Shown: positions 15,855 to 28,871, numbered from the stretch's first letter. The stretch: 64,000 nt of DNA from Mesorhizobium sp. M4B.F.Ca.ET.203.01.1.1 (GCF_004791025.1 NZ_SRUO01000016.1:1-64000), one strand, 5' to 3'. Made by a program: numbers and translations. The notes: a model not told the origin generated them from the sequence alone.

Positions 15855-16532
15855 ATGAAGACTTATCTTGCGGAAGTTCTAGGCACTTTTCTGTTGGTGT
15901 TCATCGGCACGGCTTCTGTGGTTACGGGCGGCTTTGGCGGCGCGCTGCCGCTCGGCCAGGAAGGCATCGGCCTGGCGTTCGGCATCGGCCTCATCGCGGC
16001 GGCCTATGCGATCGGGCCGATCTCGGGCGCGCATCTCAATCCGGCGGTGACGCTTGGCGCCTTCCTCGCCGGCCGGCTGCCGGCAAAGGATGTCGTTCCC
16101 TACTGGATCGCGCAGATCATCGGCGCCATCATCGCCTCGCTGGCGCTGTGGATCATCGTCTCCGGCCAGGTCGGCGGCCACACCGGCGGCTTCGGCGCCA
16201 ATGGCTGGGACGAGGCGAAATGGGGCGTCAGCTCGGCCTTCCTGTGGGAGCTGATCGGAACCTTCACCTTCGTCACCGTGATCCTCGGCGTCACGGCGCA
16301 AAACCACAGCACGACCTTCGCCGGGCTGGTCATCGGCCTGACGCTGGCCGGGCTGCACTTCGCCATCATCCCGGTCACCGGCACCTCGCTCAATCCGGCC
16401 CGCTCGATCGGACCGGCGCTGTTTTCGGGCAGTGCCGCGCTCAGCCAGCTGTGGCTGTTCATCGTCGCGCCGCTGATCGGCGGCGCCATCGCCGGCGTCG
16501 TCGCCAAGGCGCGCATCTTCGAAAAGGAGTGA
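15855..16532 (+). CDS. aqpZ: aquaporin Z
   Basis: A 225-residue MIP-family channel with six membrane helices and both signature half-helices: SGAHLNPAVTLGAF and GTSLNPARSIGPALF. The arginine after the second NPA and the histidine in LAGLHFAIIPVTG are the selectivity-filter residues of water-specific AqpZ rather than of glycerol facilitators. It mediates rapid water flow across the inner membrane. The start is the ATG with the GAGGAGAGGG site; longer in-frame extensions have no family similarity. It converges on katG with a shared terminator. Confidence 0.93.
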   Translation: MKTYLAEVLGTFLLVFIGTASVVTGGFGGALPLGQEGIGLAFGIGLIAAAYAIGPISGAHLNPAVTLGAFLAGRLPAKDVVPYWIAQIIGAIIASLALWIIVSGQVGGHTGGFGANGWDEAKWGVSSAFLWELIGTFTFVTVILGVTAQNHSTTFAGLVIGLTLAGLHFAIIPVTGTSLNPARSIGPALFSGSAALSQLWLFIVAPLIGGAIAGVVAKARIFEKE

Positions 16533-16550
16533 TTTTCGAAGCCTGAGGAA

Positions 16551-16579
16551 AAAAGGCGCGGGCTGGCCCCGCGCCTTTT
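16551..16579. terminator. bidirectional terminator between aqpZ and katG
   Basis: AAAAGGCGCGGG (16551-16562) pairs with CCCGCGCCTTTT (16568-16579) around a five-base loop. The stem has A-rich and T-rich flanks on both sides and lies between two convergent stop codons, so it can end transcription from either gene. Confidence 0.85.
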
Positions 16580-16600
16580 CTTTGCAGTGAATGCTTGGCG

Positions 16601-18787
<2,187 letters not shown>

Positions 18788-18927
18788 CTTACTCTCCGAT
18801 TTTTACCGAGATTTGATTTTTCACCAGGGGCGGCCAGCGGCCGCGCCAATCTGGAACGATTCCAGACTAAGCCGGCGAGTTGATAAAGACAAATTGCCTT
18901 TCCTGTTTTTTCCGATAGGATTTTCTT
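18788..18927. promoter_or_regulatory. oxyR box: katG-oxyR divergent promoter region
   Basis: A 140-base divergent spacer expected to hold the OxyR binding site controlling both genes. The AT-rich part near oxyR (about 18875-18927) contains GATAAAG and CGATAGG about 30 bases apart, which could be half-sites of the ATAG-type OxyR motif. The exact site cannot be fixed by eye. Confidence 0.4.
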
Positions 18928-19836
18928 ATGATTGGCCTCACCGTGCGGCAGATGCAATATTTCGACGCGCTGGCGCAGACGCTGCATTTCGGCCGCGCCG
19001 CCAAGCTCGCCGGCGTCAGCCAGCCGGCGCTCTCCTCCCAGATCGCGGAGATGGAGCAGCGGCTGAGCTGCCGTCTGTTCGAGCGCGGCGGCAAGACGGT
19101 GCGGATGACCGACGAGGCGCTGGCCTTGCAGCCACGCATCGAGCGCATCCTCGCCGATATCCGTGACGTCGAGACGACGGCGCGGCGCGGCCGCCCCGCA
19201 ATGGAAGGACGCTTCCGGCTAGGCATCATCCCGACAGTCGCGCCCTATCTGCTGCCGCATGCGTTGCCGGAACTGAGGCGGCACTTCCCGGTCTTGCAGC
19301 TCGAACTGCGGGAGGCGGTGACCGCGTCGCTGGTCGACGACACTGCCGCCGGGCGGCTCGACGCGTTCATCGCCGCTCTGCCGCTCGACCATCCCGGCCT
19401 GGTCAGCGAAGAGCTCTTCCCCGACCGTTTCTTCCTTGCGGTGCCGTCAGGCGATCCGGCCTTCGCCTCGCCGCCGGTGCCGCCGGAAAGCCCGGCGCTG
19501 GAAAGGCTGATGCTCCTGGAGGAAGGCCACTGCCTGCGCGAGCAGGCGCTGGCCGTCTGCGGCAATGTGCGGCCCGTGGCGATGGCGAGCTACGGCGCCA
19601 CCAGCCTGACGACCCTCTTGCAGATGGTGGCGCATGGGTTGGGCGTGACGCTGGTCCCGGAGATGGCGATGCGGCCCGCCGGCACCATCCCCGACCTCAA
19701 GATCGTGCCGTTCCAGGAGCCGATGCCGCAGCGCATGATCTGCCTCGCCTGGCGCCGCAACAAGGCGCGGCACGACGAATGCGTGGAACTGGCGAAGATC
19801 ATTCGCGGGCTGGATGCGGCGGTGCTGGCCGCGTGA
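18928..19836 (+). CDS. oxyR: OxyR-type LysR hydrogen-peroxide sensor
   Basis: A 302-residue LysR regulator. The N-terminal helix-turn-helix (residues 4-63) includes FGRAAKLAGVSQPALSSQIA. The effector domain has the redox-cysteine segment LLEEGHCLREQALAVCGNV, with two cysteines nine residues apart as in OxyR (Cys199/Cys208 in E. coli). In OxyR these form a disulphide on contact with H2O2 and switch on katG. The gene faces katG across a 140-base promoter region, which fits that role. ATG start with poor ribosome binding site but the correct LTVRQMQYFDAL N-terminus. Confidence 0.92.
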   Translation: MIGLTVRQMQYFDALAQTLHFGRAAKLAGVSQPALSSQIAEMEQRLSCRLFERGGKTVRMTDEALALQPRIERILADIRDVETTARRGRPAMEGRFRLGIIPTVAPYLLPHALPELRRHFPVLQLELREAVTASLVDDTAAGRLDAFIAALPLDHPGLVSEELFPDRFFLAVPSGDPAFASPPVPPESPALERLMLLEEGHCLREQALAVCGNVRPVAMASYGATSLTTLLQMVAHGLGVTLVPEMAMRPAGTIPDLKIVPFQEPMPQRMICLAWRRNKARHDECVELAKIIRGLDAAVLAA

Positions 19837-19927
19837 GGGTGCGCCGACTACGCTGCCATCCCAGTTTCTCGGCAATCGCATAGCGCTTCAGAAAGGCCTG
19901 CGACCTGCTGGTTCTTACCAAAGCCTC

Positions 19928-21031
19928 TCACGGCACAAATATCAGAAATACATATGTAAAAAACACCACGACATGCACCATGCCGGTCAGGAATGTGGTT
20001 CTCTCGGTGCTGAAGCTGATGCTGCATACGAAAAGCGCCAGGACCATGAGGACCGCGTCAGCCGCCGGGAGCCCAAGGGTCAGCCCTCGTCCGGTAAAAA
20101 GGCTGGCTGCCGCGACCGCCGGTATCGTCAAGCCAATTGTGGCGCAGGCAGAGCCCATCGCGACATTCAGGCCGCGCTGCAGCTCGTTGTTGAGGGAAGC
20201 ACGGACCGCCGAAATCGCCTCCGGCATCAGAACCAGCCCCGCGATCAATGCCCCGACAATGCTGTCGGCCTGGGTCACCTCGTAGGCAACGAGCGTGTCT
20301 TCGACGCTCGCGGCGACCTGCTCGGCCAGCATGACAATTCCGATCAGCCCGACGAACAGCAGCAGGGCGCTGGCGTAGACGCCTTCATGGGGGGCGGTTC
20401 GGATCGGAACCTCGTGGGCCTGTGCTTCGATGAAGTCTTCCCGATGGCGGACGGTCTGCGCGAACACAAAAGCCGCATAGAGCAGCACGGAAAGCACGCT
20501 GACAAAGCCGAGCTGAGCGGCTGAGAACGTGCCGGGATCGGTGGTCCGCGTGTAGGTCGGCAGAACAAGCGTCATGACCGTCAGCGCGACCAGAACCGCC
20601 AGATAGGCGCTGGTCCCCTGGCGAACGATCGCCTGCTTGCGATGACGCCAGCCGCCAAGCACGAGACAAGTGCCGACAACGCCGGTGGAGGTAATCATCA
20701 CCGTCGAGAAGACGGACTCACGCGCAAGCGTCGGGTTGTTCTCTCCATGCAGCATCATCGACACGATGATCGACACCTCGATCGCCGTCACGGCAAAGGT
20801 CAGCACCAGCGTGCCGTAAGGCTCGCCCACCCGCCGAGCCACCGCCTCGGCATGCTCGAGCACCACGAAAATGGTGATGAACATGATCGCGCTCGAAAGC
20901 GCTCCGACGAGGATCCTAACGCCCGGCGACCCTACGTCCACGGAGAGCCCGCTGGCCCTGACCGCGACGGCCATCGCCAGGGCGGCCAAGGGCATCGCGT
21001 AGGACGTTACCGATCGTCCGAAACCTGTCAT
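19928..21031 (-). CDS. Ca2+/H+ antiporter (CaCA family, ChaA/y4hA-like)
   Basis: A 367-residue integral membrane protein with about eleven hydrophobic segments and the two repeat motifs of the calcium/cation antiporter superfamily: TFAVTAIEVSIIVSMMLHG (first alpha repeat, acidic E) and IAGLVLMPEAISAVRASLNN (second alpha repeat, PEA). It resembles rhizobial y4hA and E. coli ChaA, which export Ca2+, Na+ or K+ in exchange for protons. It has an N-terminal ATG and normal length. It lies alone between oxyR and the PghP-like gene, separated on both sides, so no operon is suggested. Confidence 0.85.
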   Translation of the reverse strand: MTGFGRSVTSYAMPLAALAMAVAVRASGLSVDVGSPGVRILVGALSSAIMFITIFVVLEHAEAVARRVGEPYGTLVLTFAVTAIEVSIIVSMMLHGENNPTLARESVFSTVMITSTGVVGTCLVLGGWRHRKQAIVRQGTSAYLAVLVALTVMTLVLPTYTRTTDPGTFSAAQLGFVSVLSVLLYAAFVFAQTVRHREDFIEAQAHEVPIRTAPHEGVYASALLLFVGLIGIVMLAEQVAASVEDTLVAYEVTQADSIVGALIAGLVLMPEAISAVRASLNNELQRGLNVAMGSACATIGLTIPAVAAASLFTGRGLTLGLPAADAVLMVLALFVCSISFSTERTTFLTGMVHVVVFFTYVFLIFVP

Positions 21032-21125
21032 CCGAGCCCCCGAACGCCACGCGTTTCCGCGAACTTAGCGGAAAAGCGCGGCGGGGGCACCTCTCACAGG
21101 CATCTTTGCCTGCCAAGCGCACCAT

Positions 21126-21749
21126 TCAAAACACGATTGAGGCCTGGGCACCGTTTTGCGCATCGAATGTCTCGATGGCCTTGCGAACCGCCCCACAAAA
21201 TCGTTCCAGAAGTTCCAACTCGCTCCCCAGTCGACGGCGCAACGACAAGGGCACTTCCAGCTGTGCTCCTTTCCCCGTCAAGCCTCGGTTGACGATGTTC
21301 AAATCCTGGATACCTGGAAAGGGATGGTTGTCCTTTTGCGTCTGGAAGTCGGCCTCCTGCAGACGCCAGGCTATCTCCGAAACCAACGCGGCGTCCTTGC
21401 CGCCGAGGTAAACTGTCGAGGGATCGTCCCGATCCTGACGACCGTGGATGGCGACGACCGTGGACTTGGTCCGCAACAGTTCCAGCGCGGTTGCCTCGTC
21501 AAAGTTCCTGGATGTTATGTGCAGCTCTCGGTTGCTTTCCGGCATGAGCCCTTCAAAGCAATACATGTCGAGATCGCGCCCTGCTATTGTCTCGGTGATC
21601 AGGGAAGTGCGGGGCTCGATCTTGCCGCCATGCGGGGCCATGACGATCGCACTGCCGGTTCGCGCTCCGAGCCGGACGACTATGCGATAATCTATGTTTT
21701 CGGTTTTGGCGGCCTTCAGCGCCGCGAAATTCGGAAACTCGTTGTCCAT
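21126..21749 (-). CDS. poly-gamma-glutamate hydrolase (PghP)-like protein
   Basis: A 207-residue protein of the phage-derived poly-gamma-glutamate hydrolase family (UPF0714/DUF867). Zinc-site motifs are visible: VMAPHGGKIEPRTS with H-x(4)-E, and STVVAIHGRQDR with a second histidine; SLITETIA and NIVNRGLTGKGAQLEVPLSL are further family landmarks including a late E. Such enzymes cut gamma-linked glutamate polymers, and bacterial chromosomal copies often derive from phage. It lies 10 bases from the acyl-CoA synthetase stop codon on the same strand, so the two may be cotranscribed by read-through. The substrate here is unknown. Confidence 0.7.
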   Translation of the reverse strand: MDNEFPNFAALKAAKTENIDYRIVVRLGARTGSAIVMAPHGGKIEPRTSLITETIAGRDLDMYCFEGLMPESNRELHITSRNFDEATALELLRTKSTVVAIHGRQDRDDPSTVYLGGKDAALVSEIAWRLQEADFQTQKDNHPFPGIQDLNIVNRGLTGKGAQLEVPLSLRRRLGSELELLERFCGAVRKAIETFDAQNGAQASIVF

Positions 21750-21759
21750 AAATGCCGTT

Positions 21760-23526
<1,767 letters not shown>

Positions 23527-23654
23527 CGCCGTCTCCTCCCGGGATTAGCCGAGCCTATCAGTCGACGGCGGCGGTGGGAACTGGCCGATGGTATGGAGGG
23601 CAATCGCCTGAGGCTCGAATGCCCGTCACGGTGATTATGTTTCGATATGTTGGC

Positions 23655-23725
23655 GCTGCCTGCCGGGCATTTCTCCCCGTACGGTGACGGGGAGTAAGGG
23701 CGCGTCGCCGAGGGGCGGCGCCGAC
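23655..23725. repeat. partial intergenic palindromic repeat
   Basis: A partial copy of the repeat seen in full at 27381 and 30905: CTGCCGGGCATTTCTCCCCG then a GTACGGTGAC loop and GGGGAGTAAGGGCG, followed by GGCGGCGCC. It fills the spacer upstream of the acyl-CoA synthetase gene. Confidence 0.55.
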
Positions 23726-23733
23726 CTCGGTTG

Positions 23734-24432
23734 CTATCCGTTCACGGACGCCATCTTCGCCGCTATGTCGCGCAAGACGGCTTGGTCCGCTGCTCCACGC
23801 GTCTTCCTCGACGCCACAAGGCACGCCTGCGATCGCAGCACGACGCCGTCGGCAAGCACCTTGAGGTGGTTGGCGCGCAACGTCGAGCCGGTGGTGGTGA
23901 TGTCGACGATGACGTCGGCCAGCCCTTGCGCCGGCGCGCCCTCGGTGGCGCCCAGGCTCTCGACGATCCGATAGACCTGGATACCGTGCTTTTGCGAAAA
24001 GAACTGCTGGGTGAGCCGCCAGTATTTGGTGGCGATCCTCAGCCGCCTGCCGTGGCGCTGGCGGAAGTCGGCGGCGACATCGTCGAGATCGGCCATGGTC
24101 TCGACGTCGAGCCAGATGTCGGGCACCGCCACCACGACGTCGGCATGGCCGAAGCCGAGGCGGGCGACGATCTCGGCGCGCGCTTCCCAGTCGGCCAGGT
24201 TTTCGCGCAGCAGGTCCTCGCCGGTGATGCCGAGATCGACCGAGCCCTGGCCGATCTCGCCGGCGATCTCGGAGGCCGACAGGAAGGCGACCTCGACGGC
24301 CTCCATGCCCTCGATGCGGGCGCGGTATTTGCGCTCGTCGCTGGGCAGGCTGACGGTGAGGCCGGCCTTGGCCAGCACGTCCAGAGCCTCCTCCTTCAGC
24401 CGGCCCTTCGACGGGAGCGCGAGCGTGATCAT
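23734..24432 (-). CDS. hisG: ATP phosphoribosyltransferase, short form
   Basis: A 232-residue short-form HisG, the first enzyme of histidine synthesis. Landmarks are LALPSKGRLKEE at the start, GITGEDLLREN, the PRPP-binding loop DIVVDITTTGSTLRANHLKV (here ADVIVDITTTGSTL) and no regulatory C-terminal domain. Short HisG enzymes require HisZ, and hisZ indeed lies directly upstream with a 4-base ATGA overlap, so the two subunits are made together. I start at this ATG; the 13 residues before it are the tail of hisZ in another frame. Feedback control by histidine would come through HisZ. Confidence 0.95.
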   Translation of the reverse strand: MITLALPSKGRLKEEALDVLAKAGLTVSLPSDERKYRARIEGMEAVEVAFLSASEIAGEIGQGSVDLGITGEDLLRENLADWEARAEIVARLGFGHADVVVAVPDIWLDVETMADLDDVAADFRQRHGRRLRIATKYWRLTQQFFSQKHGIQVYRIVESLGATEGAPAQGLADVIVDITTTGSTLRANHLKVLADGVVLRSQACLVASRKTRGAADQAVLRDIAAKMASVNG

Positions 24433-25550
24433 TTGGCCTTCTCCCGCAGCGCCTCGATGCGGTCGAGCCAAACCGAGAAGCCGACGCCGGGGATCGGCGT
24501 CTTCGCGCCGAGCAGCGTCAGCAGGCGGTCGTAGCGGCCGCCGCCGGCCAGCGGCCTCTCCACGCGCTTGGCCGCGATCTCGAAGACGAGGCCGGTATAG
24601 TAGTCGAGCGGACGGCCGAAAGCGGCATCGTAGTGGATATCCGCCGTTGGCAGGCCGTGAGCCTCGATCGCTCTGGCGCGGGCGGCGAAATTGTCTAGCG
24701 CCGCGCCCAGGGAAAGGCCCGCGCCGGAAGCGAAGCTTTCCAGCGCCTGCGCCGCACTGTTAAGCGGTACGTCGATCGCCAGAAACCCTTTCAGCGCCGA
24801 GAACGCCTCGTTGGACAGCCTGACGCTGCGCAGCTCGGCCTTCTCGATCAGCCGCCGCGCGATGTCGGAAGGCGAGCGGCCGGCCGATGCCGACAGGCCG
24901 GCTTCCTCCATGCCGCCGGCGATGTGAGCGGCAAGACTCTCGACGTCGCCGTCGAGCACCAGTGTGGCGACCGGGCCGGAAAGCTGGCTGTTGCGCGGCG
25001 GGTTGGCGAGGTCGGCCAATGCCGCCTCCAGCATCGGCGCCGAGCCGAAGGCCCGCGCCAGCCGCATGCGCCAGCCGCGCGGCAAGCCAAGGGCTGCCAG
25101 CACCGCCTCGAAGACGGTCTGGTCGCCAAGCGTGACGGCCAGCGCCTGGCCTGGCAGCGCCAGCGTCAGCAGCGCGTGCGCGTCGGCCAGCGAGCGGGCG
25201 TCGGCAGCCGCCGTGTCGCGGTCGCCGAGATCCTCGATGCCGGCCTGGAAGAATTCATTGCCGCCCTCGCGGCGCTGGCGGAACACTTCGCCGAGATAGG
25301 AATAGCGGCGCGGCGTGCCGGCCTGGCTGGCGATATGGTCGAGGCAGACGGGAATGGTGAATTCCGGGCGCAGGCACAGCGCCCTGCCGGTCTCGCTCTC
25401 GGTGAGGAAGATGCGGCGGCGCAGGTCTTCGCCGGCCATGTCGAGGAACGGATCGGCCGGCTGCAGCACAGCGACCTCCACGGCGTGCGTGTCGCGCGCG
25501 GCGAAGAGCTTGGCGATGTCGGCGGCGATGGCGGGGTAGCGGGAGGTCAT
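24429..25550 (-). CDS. hisZ: ATP phosphoribosyltransferase regulatory subunit
   Basis: A 373-residue HisZ, a paralogue of histidyl-tRNA synthetase that lacks aminoacylation and forms the regulatory part of the HisG8Z8 complex. It has class II synthetase motif 2-like segments (LRPEFTIPVCLDHIAS, YLGEVFRQRREGGNEFFQAG) and the GGRYDRLLTLLG motif. It has no anticodon-binding domain, as expected for its length. It overlaps hisG at its 3' end. hisS, the true tRNA synthetase, lies 175 bases upstream on the same strand beyond a palindromic repeat. Confidence 0.93.
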   Translation of the reverse strand: MTSRYPAIAADIAKLFAARDTHAVEVAVLQPADPFLDMAGEDLRRRIFLTESETGRALCLRPEFTIPVCLDHIASQAGTPRRYSYLGEVFRQRREGGNEFFQAGIEDLGDRDTAAADARSLADAHALLTLALPGQALAVTLGDQTVFEAVLAALGLPRGWRMRLARAFGSAPMLEAALADLANPPRNSQLSGPVATLVLDGDVESLAAHIAGGMEEAGLSASAGRSPSDIARRLIEKAELRSVRLSNEAFSALKGFLAIDVPLNSAAQALESFASGAGLSLGAALDNFAARARAIEAHGLPTADIHYDAAFGRPLDYYTGLVFEIAAKRVERPLAGGGRYDRLLTLLGAKTPIPGVGFSVWLDRIEALREKAK

Positions 25551-25562
25551 GCGGCACGCCCT

Positions 25563-25712
25563 TCCCTTCTCCCCTTGTGGGAGAAGGTGGATCGGCGCGC
25601 AGCGCCGAGACGGTTGAGGGGTGCTGGAAGGAATGAGACGTTGGCGTTCCCTGGAACACCCCTCATCCGACCGAGCTTCGCTCGGCCACCTTCTCCCACA
25701 AGGGGAGAAGGG
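25563..25712. repeat. composite palindromic repeat between hisS and hisZ
   Basis: Two GTGGGAGAAGG-type hairpins (TTCTCCCCTTGTGGGAGAAG and its complement TTCTCCCACAAGGGGAGAAG) lie about 130 bases apart in mirror orientation, with smaller stems (GCGCGCAGCGCC; CCGAGCTTCGCTCGG) and TTGAGGGGTG/CACCCCTCA inside. The whole spacer is thus a large imperfect inverted repeat. It may end transcription or protect RNA 3' ends between hisS and hisZ. Confidence 0.75.
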
Positions 25713-25724
25713 GAGGTCGGCGCC

Positions 25725-27227
25725 TTACCTGCCACGTGCCCGCTCCTCGGCCTGAGCCGCCAGGATCTTCTTCACCTCGCCAACCAGTTCGCTCTCCGCC
25801 ACCGTCACCTGTGCCGGGCGAGCGGCGCGCCATTCGGCGTTGTCGGTGATCTCGGCCGACATGCGCGCGCCTTCGATCAGGTCCTTGATCTGCACCTCGC
25901 CCCGGGCACGCTCGTCGCCGCCCTGGATGATGGCGACCGGGCTGCCGCGGCGGTCGGCGTATTTCAGCTGCGCCTTCATGCCGGCGCCGCCGAGATACAT
26001 TTCGGAGCGGATGCCGGCGGCGCGCAGCTCGGCGACCATCTTCTGGTAGCGGCCGAGGCTTTCCGTGTCCTTGTCCATGACCAGCACGACGACCGGAGCG
26101 ATGACATCGGAGATGTCGAGCTTGCCGAGGTTCTTCAGCGCGGTCATCAGACGCGAGACGCCGATGGAAAAGCCGGTCGCCGGTACCGGCTCGCCGCGGA
26201 AGCGCGAGACCAGCCCGTCATAACGGCCGCCGCCGCCGACCGAACCGAAGCGCACGATCTGGCCGTCCTCGTTGGGAATCTCGGCCAGCAGCTCGGCCTC
26301 GAAGACGGGGCCGGTGTAGTATTCGAGACCGCGCACGACGGAGCGGTCCATGGCGACCCGGTCTTCGCCATATCCTGCCGCTCTGACCAGAGCTTCGATC
26401 GTGGCAAGTTCGGCGACGCCTTCCTGGTAGACGGCGTTGGAACTGACGCTGTTATCCTGGCCACCCTGTCCGTTCCTCGCCGTTGCAAGCAGCACAGCTT
26501 CGGCCTGCGTGTCTTTCAGTCCGGCGCCCTTCGCGAAATCGCCTTCGCCTTCCTTGCCGCCATCCCAGCGCCCCGGACCAAGCAGGAGCCTCACGCCTTC
26601 CGGCCCGAGCTTGTCCAGTTTGTCTATCGCGCGCAGCACCGTCAGCCGGCGCCCCGCATTCTCGTCACCGCCGAGCCCGATCGCTTCCAGCACGCCGTCC
26701 AGCACCTTGCGATTGTTGACGCGGATGACGTAGTCGCCGCGCTTGATGCCGAGCGCTTCCATGACGTCGGCCATCATCATCGCCATCTCGGCATCCGCCG
26801 CGACGCCCGGCGTGCCAATCGTATCGGCGTCGAACTGCATGAACTGTCGGAAGCGGCCGGGACCGGGCTTCTCGTTGCGGAACACCCAGCCCGAGCGGTA
26901 GCTGCGATAGGGTTTCGGCAGCTTGTCAAAATTCTCGGCGACGAAGCGCGCCGTCGGCGCGGTCAGGTCGTAGCGCAGCGACAGCCACTGGTCGTCATCG
27001 TCCTGGAAGGAGAAGACGCCTTCGTTCGGCCGGTCCTGGTCGGGCAGGAATTTGCCGAGCGCGTCGGTGTATTCGATCATCGGCTGGTCGACCGGCTCGA
27101 AGCCGTAGAGCTCATAGACGCCGCGAATGGTCGCCATCATCTTCTCGACGGCGCGGATGTCATCGGCGCCGCGGTCGGCAAACCCGCGCGGCAGCCGCGC
27201 TTTCGTCTTTTCCGATTTGTCGGCCAT
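25725..27227 (-). CDS. hisS: histidyl-tRNA synthetase
   Basis: A 500-residue class II histidyl-tRNA synthetase of the alphaproteobacterial type. Visible motifs: LRYDLTAPTARFVAEN (motif 1/2 region), SGWVFRNEKPGPGRFRQFMQ with the motif 2 arginine, DRSVVRGLEYYTGPVFE (HisA motif), GGGGRYDGLVSRF (HisB and motif 3) and a C-terminal anticodon-binding domain (PVVVLVMDKDTESLGRYQKM). It charges tRNA-His. ATG start. It is in the same orientation as hisZ-hisG; a large palindromic repeat separates them, so expression of the three may be linked but unequal. Confidence 0.96.
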   Translation of the reverse strand: MADKSEKTKARLPRGFADRGADDIRAVEKMMATIRGVYELYGFEPVDQPMIEYTDALGKFLPDQDRPNEGVFSFQDDDDQWLSLRYDLTAPTARFVAENFDKLPKPYRSYRSGWVFRNEKPGPGRFRQFMQFDADTIGTPGVAADAEMAMMMADVMEALGIKRGDYVIRVNNRKVLDGVLEAIGLGGDENAGRRLTVLRAIDKLDKLGPEGVRLLLGPGRWDGGKEGEGDFAKGAGLKDTQAEAVLLATARNGQGGQDNSVSSNAVYQEGVAELATIEALVRAAGYGEDRVAMDRSVVRGLEYYTGPVFEAELLAEIPNEDGQIVRFGSVGGGGRYDGLVSRFRGEPVPATGFSIGVSRLMTALKNLGKLDISDVIAPVVVLVMDKDTESLGRYQKMVAELRAAGIRSEMYLGGAGMKAQLKYADRRGSPVAIIQGGDERARGEVQIKDLIEGARMSAEITDNAEWRAARPAQVTVAESELVGEVKKILAAQAEERARGR

Positions 27228-27380
27228 GGGATGGGTACTCGGTGTTTCGTGGCGTTGCGTGGGCCGGTTAGATTACCGCTTTCCACGGCGGGCGTGTCCT
27301 AGCCGATGCCGCTTGGTGCGGCAAGGGTTTGCGGCTCGATCCGCAACGAGGCTTGAGTTCGGACAGTTTGCGAACGCCGC

Positions 27381-27559
27381 GCCGCCCCTCATCCGCCTGC
27401 CGGCACCTTCTCCCCCGTATAGTGACGGGGAGAAGGAGAGACTTCGGCGCCGGTGCTACAATTCCAACGTTGGCGATTGGCGAAATCGGCGATGACGGCG
27501 TCCTTCTCCCCGTCACTATACGGGGAGAAGTGCCCGGCAGGGCGATGAGGGGCAGCGCC
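27381..27559. repeat. dispersed composite palindromic element, copy A
   Basis: About 179 bases bounded by inverted ends GCCGCCCCTCAT and ATGAGGGGCAGCGCC. Inside, TTCTCCCCCGTATAGTGACG and its mirror CCGTCACTATACGGGGAGAA form two strong hairpins, with the shared centre GATTGGCGAAATCGGC. A second full copy lies at 30905-31082. Terminal inverted repeats plus internal conservation suggest a MITE-like, non-autonomous element. Confidence 0.8.
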
Positions 27560-27726
27560 AGGCAGCTGAAGACGTAAGCACCAATTGCTGTGGTTAGTAG
27601 TTTGGAACGCCTAAGGCATTTCTGAAACCAACCCCACCAAAAAGGAAACAATTCCGCCATCAGCGCGGCATCGTGCCGACACAATCGCAGCCGATAAAGC
27701 GCACCGAAACCAACGGGTTCGGGGCT

Positions 27727-27975
27727 ATGAGCACCACGGGACAATTCGACACAATCGACAGCGGCGCGCGCGAACTGCCCGCGCGGCTGCGTCCGGCCGA
27801 TGGCCAGGCCCTCGTAACGGTGAGCCAGGTGGCGGGCCCGTTCGAGGTGGAGCCGCGCCAGGGCTCGTCGATGCGCGATGCGCTGATGACCGGCCTGCTG
27901 GTCATCTACCCGGCCTTCGCCGCGCTGGCGGCGATCGTCGCCGGCCTGTTCCTGACCGGCGCCAGCGGCATCTGA
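27727..27975 (+). CDS. small single-span membrane protein, 82 aa
   Basis: An 82-residue protein starting MSTTGQFDTIDSGARELPAR with a soluble N-terminal 50 residues and one C-terminal transmembrane helix (ALMTGLLVIYPAFAALAAIV and following). The codon bias is that of the chromosome and the frame is free of interruption. An upstream in-frame ATG at 27673 would add 18 residues that look less coding. No family is recognised. It converges on tag; a terminator hairpin follows at 27989. Function unknown. Confidence 0.55.
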   Translation: MSTTGQFDTIDSGARELPARLRPADGQALVTVSQVAGPFEVEPRQGSSMRDALMTGLLVIYPAFAALAAIVAGLFLTGASGI

Positions 27976-27988
27976 GGGCGCGACCTGA

Positions 27989-28010
27989 CCTTCTCCCTTG
28001 TGGGAGAAGG
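27989..28010. terminator. terminator-like hairpin between convergent genes
   Basis: CCTTCTCCC (27989-27997) pairs with GGGAGAAGG (28002-28010) with a TTGT loop, in the 44-base space between the small membrane protein and tag. It also resembles one arm of the local palindromic repeat family. Confidence 0.55.
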
Positions 28011-28019
28011 GGAAGGAAG

Positions 28020-28658
28020 TCACTTCGGCCGTTTGAACCTCTTCCGCTCCGCCTCCACCTCCTTGCGGCAGACGCATCCTTCGAGATGGTCGTTGACCAG
28101 GCCCATAGCCTGCATGAAGGCATAGACGGTGGTCGGGCCGACGAAGCTCCAACCGCGCTTCTTCAGCTCTTTCGAGATGCGGACCGAGACCGCCGTCGTC
28201 GGATTGGCGCGCAGATGGGCGAGGTCGACGATTTCGGGCCGTTCGCCGGCCCCCGGCTCGAACTTCCAGAACCAGGCGGCCAGCGAGCCGAACTCGTCGA
28301 CCATTTCGCGCGCACGTTTGGCGTTGTTGATGGTCGAGACGATCTTGCCGCGATGGCGGATGATGCCGGCATTGCCGAGCAGGCGCTCGACATCCTTGTC
28401 GGTGAATTGAGCCACCTTGTCGAAGTCGAAGCCAGCGAAGGCCTCGCGGAAATTCTCGCGCTTGCGCAGGATGGTCAGCCAGGAAAGGCCGGATTGGAAG
28501 CCTTCGAGGCAGATCTTCTCGAACAGCCGCCGGTCGTCCGTTACCGGGCGGCCCCATTCGCGGTCGTGGTAGTGCATATAGTCCGGCAGATTGCCGTGCC
28601 AGAAGCAGCGCGCCTTGCCGTCGGGACCGTCGAGCAGGCCGGCATTTTCAGTTCCCAT
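28020..28658 (-). CDS. tag: DNA-3-methyladenine glycosylase I
   Basis: A 212-residue Tag protein, a base-excision enzyme that removes 3-methyladenine. The N-terminus DGKARCFWHGNLPDYMHYHD and WGRPV, then FQSGLSWLTILRKRENFREAF contain the substrate-binding Glu/Tyr/Trp residues of the family, and zinc ligands are the early Cys and His with the late H-x-x-x-C-x-C of DHLEGCVCR. The ATG start is nine residues before the family's usual start. It is an isolated gene. Expression regulation is not visible. Confidence 0.93.
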   Translation of the reverse strand: MGTENAGLLDGPDGKARCFWHGNLPDYMHYHDREWGRPVTDDRRLFEKICLEGFQSGLSWLTILRKRENFREAFAGFDFDKVAQFTDKDVERLLGNAGIIRHRGKIVSTINNAKRAREMVDEFGSLAAWFWKFEPGAGERPEIVDLAHLRANPTTAVSVRISKELKKRGWSFVGPTTVYAFMQAMGLVNDHLEGCVCRKEVEAERKRFKRPK

Positions 28659-28871
28659 TGCCAGAAATCCATTCGTTAATGCGCCTCGGCGCCTGTTTTA
28701 CCGTGGCTTTACCAGATTCCTGAACCGGCCGGTAACCACACCAAAAGGTTTACTGACACATCGGCATTTTACGCATTCCGATTCATGTTTCGGTTGCCGC
28801 TTGGCGCCAAGGATCGCGCAACCGGGGGCGGTTTCGTGCCTCCGTCCGTTCGACGATCAAGGTGCGTTCCG

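Noticed and set aside
24924..27302. 792-residue open frame opposite hisZ and hisS
   Set aside because: Covers two conserved genes in antisense and spans their intergenic repeat; no family similarity.
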